Source: Ruminococcus sp. (GTDB lineage Bacteria > Bacillota > Clostridia > Oscillospirales > Ruminococcaceae). From it: 64,000 nucleotides of DNA. Positions 46,121 through 55,666 of this stretch are shown piece after piece. The position numbers were made by a program, and so were the translations under genes. The stretch spans positions 1 to 64,000 of the forward strand of contig SVNW01000001.1 in the NCBI GenBank assembly GCA_015066745.1, in the 5' to 3' direction. Position 1 is the stretch's first letter; each line of letters starts with the position of its first letter. Below the pieces are notes generated by a model that saw nothing but the letters and a program-made list of their open reading frames with translations, searched no databases and was not told the DNA's origin.

Positions 46121-46193
46121 AGCTGGTGGACGGACTCGAACCCCCGACCTGCTGATTACAAATCAGCTGCTCTACCAACTGAGCTACACCAGC
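46121..46193 (-). tRNA. tRNA-Thr (TGT), copy 2
   Basis: Identical in all 73 bases to the neighbouring copy, and the flank on its 3' side (TTTTTTGA on +) is also shared. Between the copies is a short hairpin TTAGATTAT/ATAATCTAA. Confidence 0.96.
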
Positions 46194-46198
46194 ATCAA

Positions 46199-46272
46199 TC
46201 GAGGCGACAGGACTCGAACCTGCGGCATCTTGGTCCCAAACCAAGCACTCTACCAAACTGAGCTACGCCTCG
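46199..46272 (-). tRNA. tRNA-Pro (TGG)
   Basis: Acceptor CGAGGCG/CGCCTCG, anticodon stem CTTGG/CCAAG around TTTGGGA (anticodon TGG). First in the tRNA group. With the tRNA-Pro(CGG) at 8855 it gives two proline isoacceptors in this window. Confidence 0.96.
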
Positions 46273-46480
46273 TTGTTTATTCTTAATTATTCGCTGTTCG
46301 TCCGACAGCTTCTTAATTATACATCAAACGATTATGTTTGTCAATACTTTTTTGAAAAAAAAATAAAAAAATTTTTCAAACGTGAAAATCCAGAGTAAAC
46401 GCGATTTATTAAGGCGGTTTTTGTAAGAAATGCTCAAAAAAATCGTATATACTCCGGATTCTGTCGGGTTAGTCTTTTAT

Positions 46481-49024
46481 TTATATAAATTTTTTGAATT
46501 TATATCCTGCATTTGTTATTGCATTTATTAATTCCTTGTCATCGATTTCTTCGTTTAATGTGATAAATACTCTGTTTTTTTCAAAATCAGCGTTTACACT
46601 GTTTATCTGAGGAAGGGCAGAGAGGGCGGTTTCTACACGGTTTTTACAGTGACCGCACATCATGCCGTGAACTATCATTGTTTTTGAATTTTCTGTTTGT
46701 ATCTCTGCTGGAGAGCTGATGTTTGATTTGTCTTTAAAAAATCTCAGGCGAAGTGCATTGGTTACGACACATAGAGAGCTAAGGCTCATAGCTGCCGCGC
46801 CTATCATAGGATTTAGTTTTATTCCCAGTGCAGGATAAAGCACTCCTGCGGCGATCGGTATTCCTATTATATTATAGAAAAATGCCCAGAAAAGATTTAT
46901 TTTGATGTTTCGTATTACAGTTTTACTTAGGGTAATAGCTGTTGAAACGTCAAGAAGAGAATTTTTCATAAGGACTATATCTGCAGAATCTATGGCTATG
47001 TCAGTTCCTGCACCTATTGCGATTCCTGTGTTTGCTCTTATAAGTGCAGGGGCATCGTTTATGCCGTCACCTATCATTGCTACTTTTCTTCCGTTTTCCA
47101 TAAGATTGCGTATGTGTTTTTCTTTTTCGTCGGGCATGACTTCGGCTATTGTTTCGTCTATGTCAAGCGTTTTTCTTACGGCTTCGGCAGTTGCTTTATT
47201 GTCACCGGTAAGCATTATAGTTTTTATGCCTGATTTTCTGAAGTTTTCAAGTGCGGATCTGCTGGTGTCACGTATTGTATCGGCAACAGCTATTATACCG
47301 CATATATTTTTGTCATCTGAAAATATAAGCGGAGTTTTTCCCTGTGCCGAAAGTTTGTTTATTATTTCTTCGGCTTTTTTCAGATTTTCATCGTTAAGGG
47401 TGAGCTTTTCCTTTATATATTTCAGATTTCCTGCGAAATACTGTGTTCCTTCGTATCTTGCCATAATGCCAAGCCCGGAGTATGCTGTAAAGTTTTCGGC
47501 AGGTGTCATGGGTATCTGCATTTCTTTGGCTTTGTTTATTACTGCAGATGCAAGCGGATGCTCACTTCCTGATTCGATTGCAGAAGCTGTCATGATAAAT
47601 TTTTCTTCGGTTAATGAGTCATCAAGCAGTATAATATCTGTAACTGAAGGTTTTCCGTTTGTTATAGTGCCTGTTTTATCTAAAACTATTGTATCGGTTG
47701 AGTGGAGATTTTCAAGGCTTTCTGCTGACTTTACAAGAATACCGTATTCAGCTGCTTTCCCTGTTCCTGCCATAATGGCTACAGGTGTTGCAAGTCCGAG
47801 AGCACACGGACAGGAAATAACGAGTACTGAAATACCGCATGATAAGGCAAAGTCAAAGCTGTGACCGCTTATAAGCCATGCTATTGTTGTGATAAGGGCA
47901 ATAGTTATTACGACAGGAACAAATATACCGCTTATTTTATCAGCCAGTCTTGCTATAGGTGCTTTAGAGTTTCCAGCATCGTCTACAAGTCTTATTATAC
48001 CTGCGAGTGTAGTATTTTCTCCTACATGAGAAGCTTTAAAGCGGAATGTTCCGTTCTGATTTATGGTAGCTGATATTACTTTGTCACCGGGTATTTTTTC
48101 AACGGGTATACTTTCGCCTGTTATAGCAGACTGGTCAACAGAGCCGTTTCCTTCGGTAACTGTTCCGTCAACCGGTATTACCATTCCGGGTTTGATTACG
48201 ACTATATCATTTTCTGCTACTTCTTCGGAAGGTATAGTTATTTCTTCACCGCTTCTTATGACAACAGCTGTTTTGGGGGCAAGTTTTACAAGTTTGTCAA
48301 GTGCGTCTGAGGTTTTTGATTTTGAACGTGCTTCCAGATATTTTCCGACTGTTACAAGAGTGACTATCATAGCACTGGATTCGTAGTAAAGTTCATGAGA
48401 ATATTTTTGAAGTTTTTCAAAATCACCGTGTCCTGCTGCGTGAGCCATACAAAAAAGTGAGAATGTGGCATATGCAAATGATGCAAATGAACCTATAGCA
48501 ACAAGCGAATCCATATTTGGATGGCGTTTTATCAGGGCTTTTGAACCACGAATGAAAAATTTTCTGTTTGTGTACAGTATCACTATTGTTATGAGTAACT
48601 GTGCGATAGCAGAAACGACAGCATTTTCTGTTCCTGTCAGTATATCAGGCATAGGGAGAGCAAGCATATGTCCCATAGCTATATACATAAGCGGAACAAG
48701 CAGAATTACAGAAGTGATAAGACGGCGTTTCATGTTTTTTGACTCATTTATTTCGTTTTGCTTTCTTTTCTGCCACTCGCTGTTAAAGCTATTCTTTTTT
48801 GTATTGTTGCTATCTGATACAGAAGCACCATATCCTGCATTTATAACAGCAGAAACGATTTTATCCGTATCAGTTTTGTTTTCATCATAGTCTACAGACA
48901 TTTTATTGGCTATCAGACTGACATTTACTTTTTCTACTCCCGGAACTTTCTGTACTTGTCCGGTGATAGTCGCAGAGCAGGCGGCACAGCTCATGCCGGT
49001 TATAAAAAATTGCTGGGATCTCAT
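46481..49024 (-). CDS. copA: copper-exporting P-type ATPase with HMA domains at both ends
   Basis: An 847-residue P1B-ATPase. N-terminal metal-binding HMA with GMSCAAC (C13, C16); eight membrane helices; TM6 metal site CPCALGLATP; phosphorylation site DKTGTIT; hinge GDGINDAP. A second HMA sits at the extreme C-terminus (GMMCGHC, C790 and C793), whereas most CopA proteins carry all HMA domains N-terminally. CPC marks Cu(I) (or Ag) export. AAC in the first HMA is typical for copper. No CopZ or CsoR gene is adjacent. Confidence 0.93.
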   Translation of the reverse strand: MRSQQFFITGMSCAACSATITGQVQKVPGVEKVNVSLIANKMSVDYDENKTDTDKIVSAVINAGYGASVSDSNNTKKNSFNSEWQKRKQNEINESKNMKRRLITSVILLVPLMYIAMGHMLALPMPDILTGTENAVVSAIAQLLITIVILYTNRKFFIRGSKALIKRHPNMDSLVAIGSFASFAYATFSLFCMAHAAGHGDFEKLQKYSHELYYESSAMIVTLVTVGKYLEARSKSKTSDALDKLVKLAPKTAVVIRSGEEITIPSEEVAENDIVVIKPGMVIPVDGTVTEGNGSVDQSAITGESIPVEKIPGDKVISATINQNGTFRFKASHVGENTTLAGIIRLVDDAGNSKAPIARLADKISGIFVPVVITIALITTIAWLISGHSFDFALSCGISVLVISCPCALGLATPVAIMAGTGKAAEYGILVKSAESLENLHSTDTIVLDKTGTITNGKPSVTDIILLDDSLTEEKFIMTASAIESGSEHPLASAVINKAKEMQIPMTPAENFTAYSGLGIMARYEGTQYFAGNLKYIKEKLTLNDENLKKAEEIINKLSAQGKTPLIFSDDKNICGIIAVADTIRDTSRSALENFRKSGIKTIMLTGDNKATAEAVRKTLDIDETIAEVMPDEKEKHIRNLMENGRKVAMIGDGINDAPALIRANTGIAIGAGTDIAIDSADIVLMKNSLLDVSTAITLSKTVIRNIKINLFWAFFYNIIGIPIAAGVLYPALGIKLNPMIGAAAMSLSSLCVVTNALRLRFFKDKSNISSPAEIQTENSKTMIVHGMMCGHCKNRVETALSALPQINSVNADFEKNRVFITLNEEIDDKELINAITNAGYKFKKFI

Positions 49025-49107
49025 TTTTTCACACTCGCTTTTATAAATTTTTTCTGATATTTATTATATACCTAAATAGTGCAGTTTGCAATAGGTAACA
49101 TATGATG

Positions 49108-49148
49108 AAAAAAATCGTTTCTGCATTGGTAACAGAAACGATTTTTTT
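49108..49148 (-). terminator. terminator of the CPBP protease gene
   Basis: A stem of about 14 bp (AAAATCGTTTCTG/CAGAAACGATTTT) with a 9-base loop and flanking A/T runs, directly past the CPBP stop. Confidence 0.85.
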
Positions 49149-49149
49149 A

Positions 49150-50217
49150 TCAGAACGGTGAAAGATCAATTGTTCTAAGAACGGAAAGAACTATCATGCC
49201 GACCATTATAATAAGCATTGCAGGGGCTGTGAGATATGCAACAAGTTTTTTTGGTTCAGAAAGTTCGGTGTTTCTTTTTTCAAGTCTGAAACTTTCACGA
49301 TGACTGCACAATTCAACTATCAGGAAAACCAAACCGAGAAGGCAGAGAGTAAAAACAACAAGCTCTACAAGAACAAGAGCTACAAATGCCGGTAGATTTT
49401 CCATAACTGAAGTTGTGGCAGTTTCAGGCGAGGAAGGGTCTATTCCAAGATAGTTTGTTATAAGTGTTGCACTGCAACCTATGGTATTTATGCAGAAATG
49501 CAGTATAATTGAAGGAATAATGGATTTGGTTTTTTCATAAATAAAGCATGAACAAACTCCGACAACAGACGCAAAGAATATCTGTGAAAAATTTGCGTGC
49601 CATATACCAAAGGTGATACCGGCTATCAATATCATACTCCATGTGCCGTATTTCTGAACATTTCTGTAAAGAGTTCCACGGAAAAATATTTCTTCAAATA
49701 TAGGTGCGTATATGGTTGTTGCCAGAATAGTTGCTATTGTGGTAGCGACAGAAGGCTCGGAGTGAAAAGAAACAGAGTGGGGAGAAGACCCGAAAATCAA
49801 TGTTATAAGCATTGTAACAATTACCGTTATAAATGAAGCGGCATATGCCATAAATATGCTTATGATAATAAATTTTGCCGTCCATGAAGCCGGCATATCA
49901 GGTTTACGGAAAGAGTCTTTTACTTTTTGAAGTGTTTGGGCTTTCTCAAATTCGGCTGTATCTGATGTCAGGTGACGATTTTTAAGTTTGTTGGCTATAA
50001 ATACAGATAAACTTATTCCGATAGGATATAAGAAAGTATAGACTATTATTGTATTGATCCCATCTGAATTTGCTAAGTCTTCGGGAAGTATTTTTGAAAC
50101 GCCCATTGATACGGCTGTTGCCAGAAGATAAAAAACCCAGAACAGTATAAGAAGTATACCGTTTATATTGGAGTTTTTTTGTATTTCTGATTTTATTTCT
50201 GTTTTTTTCTCGTCCAT
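49150..50217 (-). CDS. CPBP-family intramembrane protease (CAAX-type)
   Basis: About 355 residues from ATG 50217, one base after the phosphatase stop and with GAGAGGAAA before it; the longer frame upstream overlaps that gene. About eight membrane segments. Motif 1 EEIFFRGTLYR, motif 2 FGIWHANFSQ and motif 3 HFCIN give the Glu/Glu/His/His set of glutamic CPBP proteases. Bacterial members process peptides, contribute bacteriocin self-immunity or cut anti-sigma factors. A coupled operon with the phosphatase; no bacteriocin gene is nearby. Confidence 0.88.
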   Translation of the reverse strand: MDEKKTEIKSEIQKNSNINGILLILFWVFYLLATAVSMGVSKILPEDLANSDGINTIIVYTFLYPIGISLSVFIANKLKNRHLTSDTAEFEKAQTLQKVKDSFRKPDMPASWTAKFIIISIFMAYAASFITVIVTMLITLIFGSSPHSVSFHSEPSVATTIATILATTIYAPIFEEIFFRGTLYRNVQKYGTWSMILIAGITFGIWHANFSQIFFASVVGVCSCFIYEKTKSIIPSIILHFCINTIGCSATLITNYLGIDPSSPETATTSVMENLPAFVALVLVELVVFTLCLLGLVFLIVELCSHRESFRLEKRNTELSEPKKLVAYLTAPAMLIIMVGMIVLSVLRTIDLSPF

Positions 50218-50218
50218 T

Positions 50219-50683
50219 TTAAATTTCCTCTCTTTCTGTAAGATATCTGAGCAGACCTGAACAACCGTCGTATATATCGTTATATGCAACATCAAATCTG
50301 CCATTGTACCACGGGTCAGCGACATTGTTGTTTCTTCCTGCAAATTCGAGCAGTTTATGTACCTTGTTTTCGGGGTCTTTTCCGAATATTCTCATAATGT
50401 TGCGATTGTTAAGATCGTCCATTATAAGAAAAAGGTCGTATTTTTCGTAGTCACTCTTTTTTACCTGAACTGCATATTTTCCGTCACATGAAATTCCGTG
50501 ACGTTTGAGTTCTTCTCGTGCAGGCGGATAGACAGGGTTTCCGATTTCTTCTGTGCTTGTGGCTGATGAAGAGATCTGAAAATTATCTGCTATGCCGTTT
50601 TCTCTCACAAGTTTTTTCATTATAAATTCTGCCATTGGTGAGCGACATATATTTCCGTGGCAGACGAACATGATTTTTTTCAT
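50219..50683 (-). CDS. low-molecular-weight protein-tyrosine phosphatase
   Basis: A 154-residue phosphatase with the P-loop VCHGNICRSP (CX5R, C8 to R14) at the N-terminus and the acid DPWYNGRFD near residue 120. It acts on phosphotyrosine or phosphoarginine in proteins. Full length. First gene of an operon with the CPBP protease. Confidence 0.93.
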   Translation of the reverse strand: MKKIMFVCHGNICRSPMAEFIMKKLVRENGIADNFQISSSATSTEEIGNPVYPPAREELKRHGISCDGKYAVQVKKSDYEKYDLFLIMDDLNNRNIMRIFGKDPENKVHKLLEFAGRNNNVADPWYNGRFDVAYNDIYDGCSGLLRYLTEREEI

Positions 50684-51259
50684 AGGCTCAAACCTCCGTC
50701 TTTAATGCTTTTAGGACTCATAACTACATTCATTTCTTTAATTAAGATATACTACATATTATACCTTAATCACAATTTCTTTTCAATAGATTTTTTTACT
50801 TTTTCGCTATTTCGTTGTAGTGTGACAATAGATGTAAAACTATAGAAGTATATGGTGAAGCAAAGTGTAGTCACAGATATAACAGAACTGATTTTATAAT
50901 TTATATTTAGGTCAATTTTCCCCAACGACTCTCACAATACAATTAGAATCAATAAGGCAGTCAAGCATAATATTGGAAATGACGCGGTTAGTTTTCGGCT
51001 TGAAATATAATAATGCCATTCACTTGATTTTCCGTTTTTGGTATCGAAATCCGTTCTTTTTCATAATGCTATTTTACCATGTCTGTCAACTTTTTTAGGG
51101 TATTAGTATCATAATTTTTATAAAACTCTTGATTTTTTGAATTTAATGTGATATAATTGTGTTTGTTATATGATAAAGTGTAGGTTTTTTTATCTAAAGT
51201 AAGAGAATTTGCATTATCATTTATGATGGTTGGGGTTATACATTTTTTATTTTGTACAG
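50684..51259. other. long intergenic region without a convincing gene
   Basis: About 575 AT-rich bases between the phosphatase gene and the leader of the DUF898 gene. Short frames (for example a 35-codon - strand frame near 50930-51035, MALLYFKPKTNRVI at its start) lack ribosome sites and recognisable families; they may be decayed coding DNA. A TATAAT-like box near 51150 could start the DUF898 leader. Confidence 0.5.
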
Positions 51260-51287
51260 GTGTGTAGCTTCAATTACACACTTTTTT
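51260..51287 (+). terminator. terminator-like hairpin in the leader of the DUF898 gene
   Basis: GTGTGTA (51260-51266) pairs with TACACAC (51275-51281), followed by six T residues (51282-51287), 30 bases before the start codon. It could end an upstream small RNA or act as an attenuator. Confidence 0.65.
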
Positions 51288-51316
51288 AAATTTTAATAAT
51301 ATTAGGGGGAAAAAAC

Positions 51317-51655
51317 ATGGATCAGAACTATGGACAGCAGGTAAATCCGGCTCAGATGGCATCAAATTACGATGGTAGTGTTCTCGGATTTTTTGGAGTA
51401 AGCCTTTTGACAAGTCTTTTAGTTTGTTGTACGTTGGGTATAGCAACACCATGGGCGATATGTTATTTGTGGAGATATATTATAAGCCATGTGAATATTG
51501 ACGGAAGACGCTTAACATTCGATGGAAACGGCGCACAACTTTTTGGAAACTGGATTAAGTGGCTGATATTTACTATCATAACAGTTGGAATTTATAGTTT
51601 CTGGGTTTATCCAAGACTTATTAACTGGGTGGCAAAACATACACATTTTGCATAA
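51317..51655 (+). CDS. DUF898-type small membrane protein
   Basis: A 112-residue protein with two to three membrane segments (about 28-55 and 78-100). The family pattern is GFFGVSLLTSLLVCCTLGIATPW and VNIDGRRLTFDGNG with WVYPRLINWVAKHT at the end, as in YjgN/DUF898. Function unknown. AGGGGGAA precedes the ATG. Confidence 0.82.
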   Translation: MDQNYGQQVNPAQMASNYDGSVLGFFGVSLLTSLLVCCTLGIATPWAICYLWRYIISHVNIDGRRLTFDGNGAQLFGNWIKWLIFTIITVGIYSFWVYPRLINWVAKHTHFA

Positions 51656-51672
51656 GATAAAAATATATATTT

Positions 51673-51717
51673 AAAGGCGAAAGTCATCTCTATTGATTTT
51701 GAGTTGACTTTCGCCTT
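51673..51717. terminator. bidirectional intrinsic terminator
   Basis: AAGGCGAAAGTCA pairs with TGACTTTCGCCTT over a 19-base loop, between the convergent DUF898 and SDR genes. Confidence 0.83.
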
Positions 51718-51719
51718 AT

Positions 51720-52430
51720 TTATTTTTCAAGTTTCCAGCCAAAATCTCCATGATAGATCATCTGTCTGGTCATGCCACCGTCAATGCAGATGTTTTCGCC
51801 TGTGATAAATCCTGCCTTGTCTGAGCAGAGAAACAGCACCATGTTTGCGATGTCGAGCGGATTTCCTACTCTTCCTGACGGTTGCTGAACTGCGTCTGCA
51901 CCTTCATATACAGTATAATCAGTGTCGATCCACCCCGGAGAAACGGAGTTGACACGTACTTTTCCCGACAGGCTGACTGCAAGAGCGTGGGTCAGTGCCG
52001 AGATGCCACCTTTTGATGCAGTATAACTTTCAGTTTGTGGCTGGCTCATTCTGTCACGGGAAGATGAAATATTGACGATAGAACCGCCATTGTTGAAGTG
52101 TGGTGCAAACAGCTTTGAAAGGTAAAACGGTGCGGTTACACCGACTGCCAGAGCATACTGGAAATCTTCATAGGAACATTTGTCGATACCTTTCATAAGA
52201 GGTGGTGCGTTATTGATAAGATAATCGATTTTTTCGTGTTTTGAAAGCACCGATTCTGCAAATTTTTCAAGCGTTTCACGGTCAGCGATATCACCTTTGT
52301 AATGTTCGCCGTCTGCATTGTCGATTATATGGACAATAGCTCCGTTTTTACGAAATTCCTCAGCGATACATTTCCCGATACCATTTGCACCGCCTGTAAT
52401 CACCGCGACTTTGTTTTTAAATGTACTCAT
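51720..52430 (-). CDS. short-chain dehydrogenase/reductase
   Basis: A 236-residue classical SDR: cofactor loop GGANGIGK, LINNAP (NNAG-like), catalytic YTASKGG (Tyr-x-x-x-Lys) and NSVSPGWIDT. It oxidises or reduces a small alcohol or ketone with NAD(P); substrate unknown. The start overlaps the upstream AAA/nuclease-like gene by ATGA (52427-52430), so the pair is coupled. Confidence 0.92.
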   Translation of the reverse strand: MSTFKNKVAVITGGANGIGKCIAEEFRKNGAIVHIIDNADGEHYKGDIADRETLEKFAESVLSKHEKIDYLINNAPPLMKGIDKCSYEDFQYALAVGVTAPFYLSKLFAPHFNNGGSIVNISSSRDRMSQPQTESYTASKGGISALTHALAVSLSGKVRVNSVSPGWIDTDYTVYEGADAVQQPSGRVGNPLDIANMVLFLCSDKAGFITGENICIDGGMTRQMIYHGDFGWKLEK

Positions 52431-54046
52431 GAGTTATCCTCCATAATTTTGGGATTTAAGCATTCAATAACACATTCATGTTTTTTGCTTTCCTTATCGT
52501 AATTAACGCCTACAAGCAAAATTTCTTTTTCATATCCCATTAGTTTGCCTGCATAACGTTTTTCTTTTATCTGTTTTATTGCTGTGTCAGCGTCTTTATT
52601 CCATTTAAGTTCAATAATCATTGCAGGTTTGTTTCCGGAATCAGCTCTTGGTATAAGTACAATATCGGCAAATCCTTTTCCGGAAGGAAGTTCTCTTATT
52701 ACTGTATAGTAAGCCGGCGCTGTAAAATATGCCATTGTTATAGCACAACTTAAAGAATTTTCATCGTTGTATTTTAAAACAGACGTGTAGGTTTCGTGTG
52801 AAAGTTCAAGAAGCTCAGCCACTTTATCAGCATCTCTGTCTATTGTGGCCCAAAGTATATCATTACATCGGGAGATAGTGTCTGCAATTTGATTCCAGCT
52901 TCCTGTTTCAAGAGCAAGATGGAAAGCCGTTGCTACTTCATAGTTTGGAATAAATGCAGTTTTTCTTTCATCAAGATACCCAAGATAACCAAGATGAATA
53001 AGAGCTGTAAGGGCATCGTCTTTGGAATTTATAATTGAGAAGTCATTTTTGAATTTATCTGTATTTACTGAGACTTTTTCGCCTTTGAGCATTGATATCA
53101 CATCTTCTTTAAGTCCGTCAAAGTTAAGGTTTATGAAAGTGTTTATCGTATCAAAGGCTGATGTATTTCTCCAATAGGACTCCAGACGGTGACGAGTCAT
53201 GGCCATATAGACGGAATTTGGGTTGTACATATGCTTTCCGCTTATAAGATATCCGTCATACCATTCTTTTACTGATTCTTTGTTCATATCGTATTTTTCG
53301 CAGAGTTCGTCTACTTCTTTTTCTGTAAATCCAAAATAAGTCGTAAGTTCTGCTGAATCCGTCATGGTGTATTCAAAGAAATTATTAAGTGCAGATTCTT
53401 TTTTTATTTTCTTTATCGGGAGAATCCCTGTAATATATCCAAGTGCCAGAAATTTCTGTGATTCTTCACTTTTAAAAAGAGAGTGCAGAAACTGCAGATA
53501 TTCGTGTACAGTCTGAGGACTGTTGGAAAAATCCCTGACAACGCAATCCCATTCATCAATGATAATGACAAACGGTATTTTTGTTTCCTTGCCATTAATG
53601 ATGGATTTTGTTTTTTCGTATACCTGCATAAGAATCGTGGAAAACGGGTTATTGATATCCATAATATCAGGATATTCTTTTTTTAGTTCATTGTATATGA
53701 GTTCGATGATTTTTGACACGAGGTTATCTTTGTAGTAATCTGCTATAGATGATATATCAAGATGAATAACATTGTATTTGTTGAGATGTTTTTCAAAATC
53801 CGGTGAATTTGATATTTTAAGACCGGAGAACAGTTCTTTTGAATTACAGCCCCTGCTGTAGTAGGCATCTATCATTCTTGCAGCCTGTGATTTACCGAAG
53901 CGACGGGCATGGCTTACTGATATGTATCGTTCTCTTGTAGACAGTACACTGTTAAGATGATTTATCAGGGGAGTTTTATCAACATATATTTTGCTTTTTA
54001 TATCACTTAAAAAACCTTCATTTGTAGGGTTAAAGTATATTCCCAT
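52427..54046 (-). CDS. AAA-ATPase-like and PD-(D/E)XK nuclease-like protein
   Basis: A 539-residue protein of the clostridial/Bacteroides group with an AAA-ATPase_like N-domain (VDKTPLINHLNSVLSTRERY, SHARRFGKSQAARMI as the P-loop region, IIDEWDCVVRD as Walker B) and a C-terminal PDDEXK_9 domain (KGFADIVLIPRADSGNKPAMI, then IELKWNKDA, the D...ExK core). Genomes in this order carry many copies; some are thought to be mobile. The true role is unknown; nuclease activity is inferred from the core residues. Starts upstream of and overlaps the SDR gene. Confidence 0.88.
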   Translation of the reverse strand: MGIYFNPTNEGFLSDIKSKIYVDKTPLINHLNSVLSTRERYISVSHARRFGKSQAARMIDAYYSRGCNSKELFSGLKISNSPDFEKHLNKYNVIHLDISSIADYYKDNLVSKIIELIYNELKKEYPDIMDINNPFSTILMQVYEKTKSIINGKETKIPFVIIIDEWDCVVRDFSNSPQTVHEYLQFLHSLFKSEESQKFLALGYITGILPIKKIKKESALNNFFEYTMTDSAELTTYFGFTEKEVDELCEKYDMNKESVKEWYDGYLISGKHMYNPNSVYMAMTRHRLESYWRNTSAFDTINTFINLNFDGLKEDVISMLKGEKVSVNTDKFKNDFSIINSKDDALTALIHLGYLGYLDERKTAFIPNYEVATAFHLALETGSWNQIADTISRCNDILWATIDRDADKVAELLELSHETYTSVLKYNDENSLSCAITMAYFTAPAYYTVIRELPSGKGFADIVLIPRADSGNKPAMIIELKWNKDADTAIKQIKEKRYAGKLMGYEKEILLVGVNYDKESKKHECVIECLNPKIMEDNS

Positions 54047-54166
54047 GGCTAAGCCTCCGTTCGTATAGATAGATAATCACTTATAGTATAGCATTTTTTC
54101 AGGAGTTTATCAACACCGGAATTATGGTCGTTTGTTGTTGGCTTAGTGATAGTTTTGGGTACAATT

Positions 54167-54200
54167 AACGGCATTACCTTAAGTTGTCGGTAATGCCGTT
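54167..54200 (-). terminator. terminator of the trk operon
   Basis: AACGGCATTACC/GGTAATGCCGTT with a 10-base loop, 13 bases beyond the trkH stop. Confidence 0.78.
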
Positions 54201-54213
54201 AAAGTTACGGGTA

Positions 54214-55647
54214 TTATTTTTTCCATGTGTGTCTGTTAAACAGTATGAGCATCGGGTAAAGTTCGAGTCGTCCGGCGAGCATATCAAAGATAAGGACAAG
54301 CTTTGTCGGGACTGACAGAAAACCGAAGTTACAGGTAGGGCCGACTTTGGCAAGACCCGGACCTACGTTGTTAAGGTTTGATGCTACAGCAGTAAAGTTT
54401 GTTATCAGATCGTAGTCTTCAAATGAAACTATGATGATTGATGCTGTAAATATGAGCAGATAGCACACAATATACACATTTACAGAGCGAACAGTTTCAT
54501 GTTCTATGGTTTTTTTGTCAATCGTTATTTTCTTTATCTGATTAGGGTGTATCATACTGAGCAGTTCTTTTGAAATACCTTTTATAAGAATCAGTATTCG
54601 TGAAATTTTGATACCACCTGCGGTACTTCCGGCACATGAACCTGTAAACATTACAAGAACTACGATTGTTTGTGAAAACTCCGGCCATTTATCAAAGTCA
54701 ACAGTTGAAAATCCGGTTGTAGAAATTATTGATGATACTGTAAAGGCAGAATTTCTTATTGCTTCTCCTAAATTTCCGTACATATTGTATATATTTATTG
54801 ATATACAGCTTACGGCCGTGATAAATATTAATAAAAAACAACGTACTTCACAGTTGAAGGATTCTTTTATTTTCCCGGTAAAAAGTAAGAAGTAAGAACC
54901 AAAGTTTATTGAAAAAAGCAACATAAAAACAGTTATTACTATCTGCAAATAAGATGAATAGTCTCCGAGACTGTTGTTGTGTATTGCAAAACCACCCGTT
55001 CCTGCGGTTGCAAATGCTATATTTATCGCTTCAAATGCATCAAGCCCTCCAAAGAGTAGAAGTATAAATTCTACTATAGTAAAAGAAAAATATATCGTGT
55101 ATAGTATAAGTGCCGTCTTTTTTACGCGTGGAACGATTTTATTTACAGACGGACCGGTGCTTTCAGCTTTCATGAGATGCATATTGTTTCCGCCACTTAG
55201 AGGAAGAAATGCGATAATAAATACCAAAACGCCCATTCCTCCTACCCAGTGGGAGAAACTCCGCCACATAAGCATTGATCTCGGAAGACTTTCGACATCT
55301 GAAAGAATGCTTGAACCTGTTGTAGTAAATCCTGAAACAGTTTCAAACAGAGCATCTATAAAAGATGGAATAGCACCTGATATTATAAAAGGAAAGGCAC
55401 CAAAAAGAGAAAGGACTATCCAGCTCAGAGCAACTATCAGATAACCTTCCTTGGCATATAATGTAGTGTTTTGTGGCTTTTTTAATGCAAGGAGTTTTCC
55501 TGTTATCAGGCATAGGGTTATACATATGAGCCATGACCATATTGCTCTTTCAGAATAAATCAAAGCTGTCAAGGCAGGAATACACATAAAAAGTGCTTCA
55601 AATATCAGAATAAATCCAATGGTGTATCGTATCATCTTAAAATTCAT
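54214..55647 (-). CDS. trkH: Trk/Ktr potassium channel subunit TrkH
   Basis: A 477-residue membrane protein with 8-10 helices and four P-loop repeats. Selectivity-type stretches TVSGFTTTGSS, TAGTGGFAIHN, ISTTGFSTVD and NNVGPGLAKVG match the TrkH family. Uptake of potassium depends on the cytosolic TrkA partner, encoded 19 bases upstream in the same operon. Full length. Confidence 0.94.
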   Translation of the reverse strand: MNFKMIRYTIGFILIFEALFMCIPALTALIYSERAIWSWLICITLCLITGKLLALKKPQNTTLYAKEGYLIVALSWIVLSLFGAFPFIISGAIPSFIDALFETVSGFTTTGSSILSDVESLPRSMLMWRSFSHWVGGMGVLVFIIAFLPLSGGNNMHLMKAESTGPSVNKIVPRVKKTALILYTIYFSFTIVEFILLLFGGLDAFEAINIAFATAGTGGFAIHNNSLGDYSSYLQIVITVFMLLFSINFGSYFLLFTGKIKESFNCEVRCFLLIFITAVSCISINIYNMYGNLGEAIRNSAFTVSSIISTTGFSTVDFDKWPEFSQTIVVLVMFTGSCAGSTAGGIKISRILILIKGISKELLSMIHPNQIKKITIDKKTIEHETVRSVNVYIVCYLLIFTASIIIVSFEDYDLITNFTAVASNLNNVGPGLAKVGPTCNFGFLSVPTKLVLIFDMLAGRLELYPMLILFNRHTWKK

Positions 55648-55666
55648 ATTATTACCCTCTCAACAC

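Noticed and set aside
46065..46286. Open frames across the tRNA cluster on both strands
   Set aside because: They overlap two perfect tRNA genes.
46902..47864. 320-codon open frame on the + strand
   Set aside because: It is antisense to copA, whose motifs are intact; its composition is that of a mirrored membrane protein gene and it has no ribosome site.
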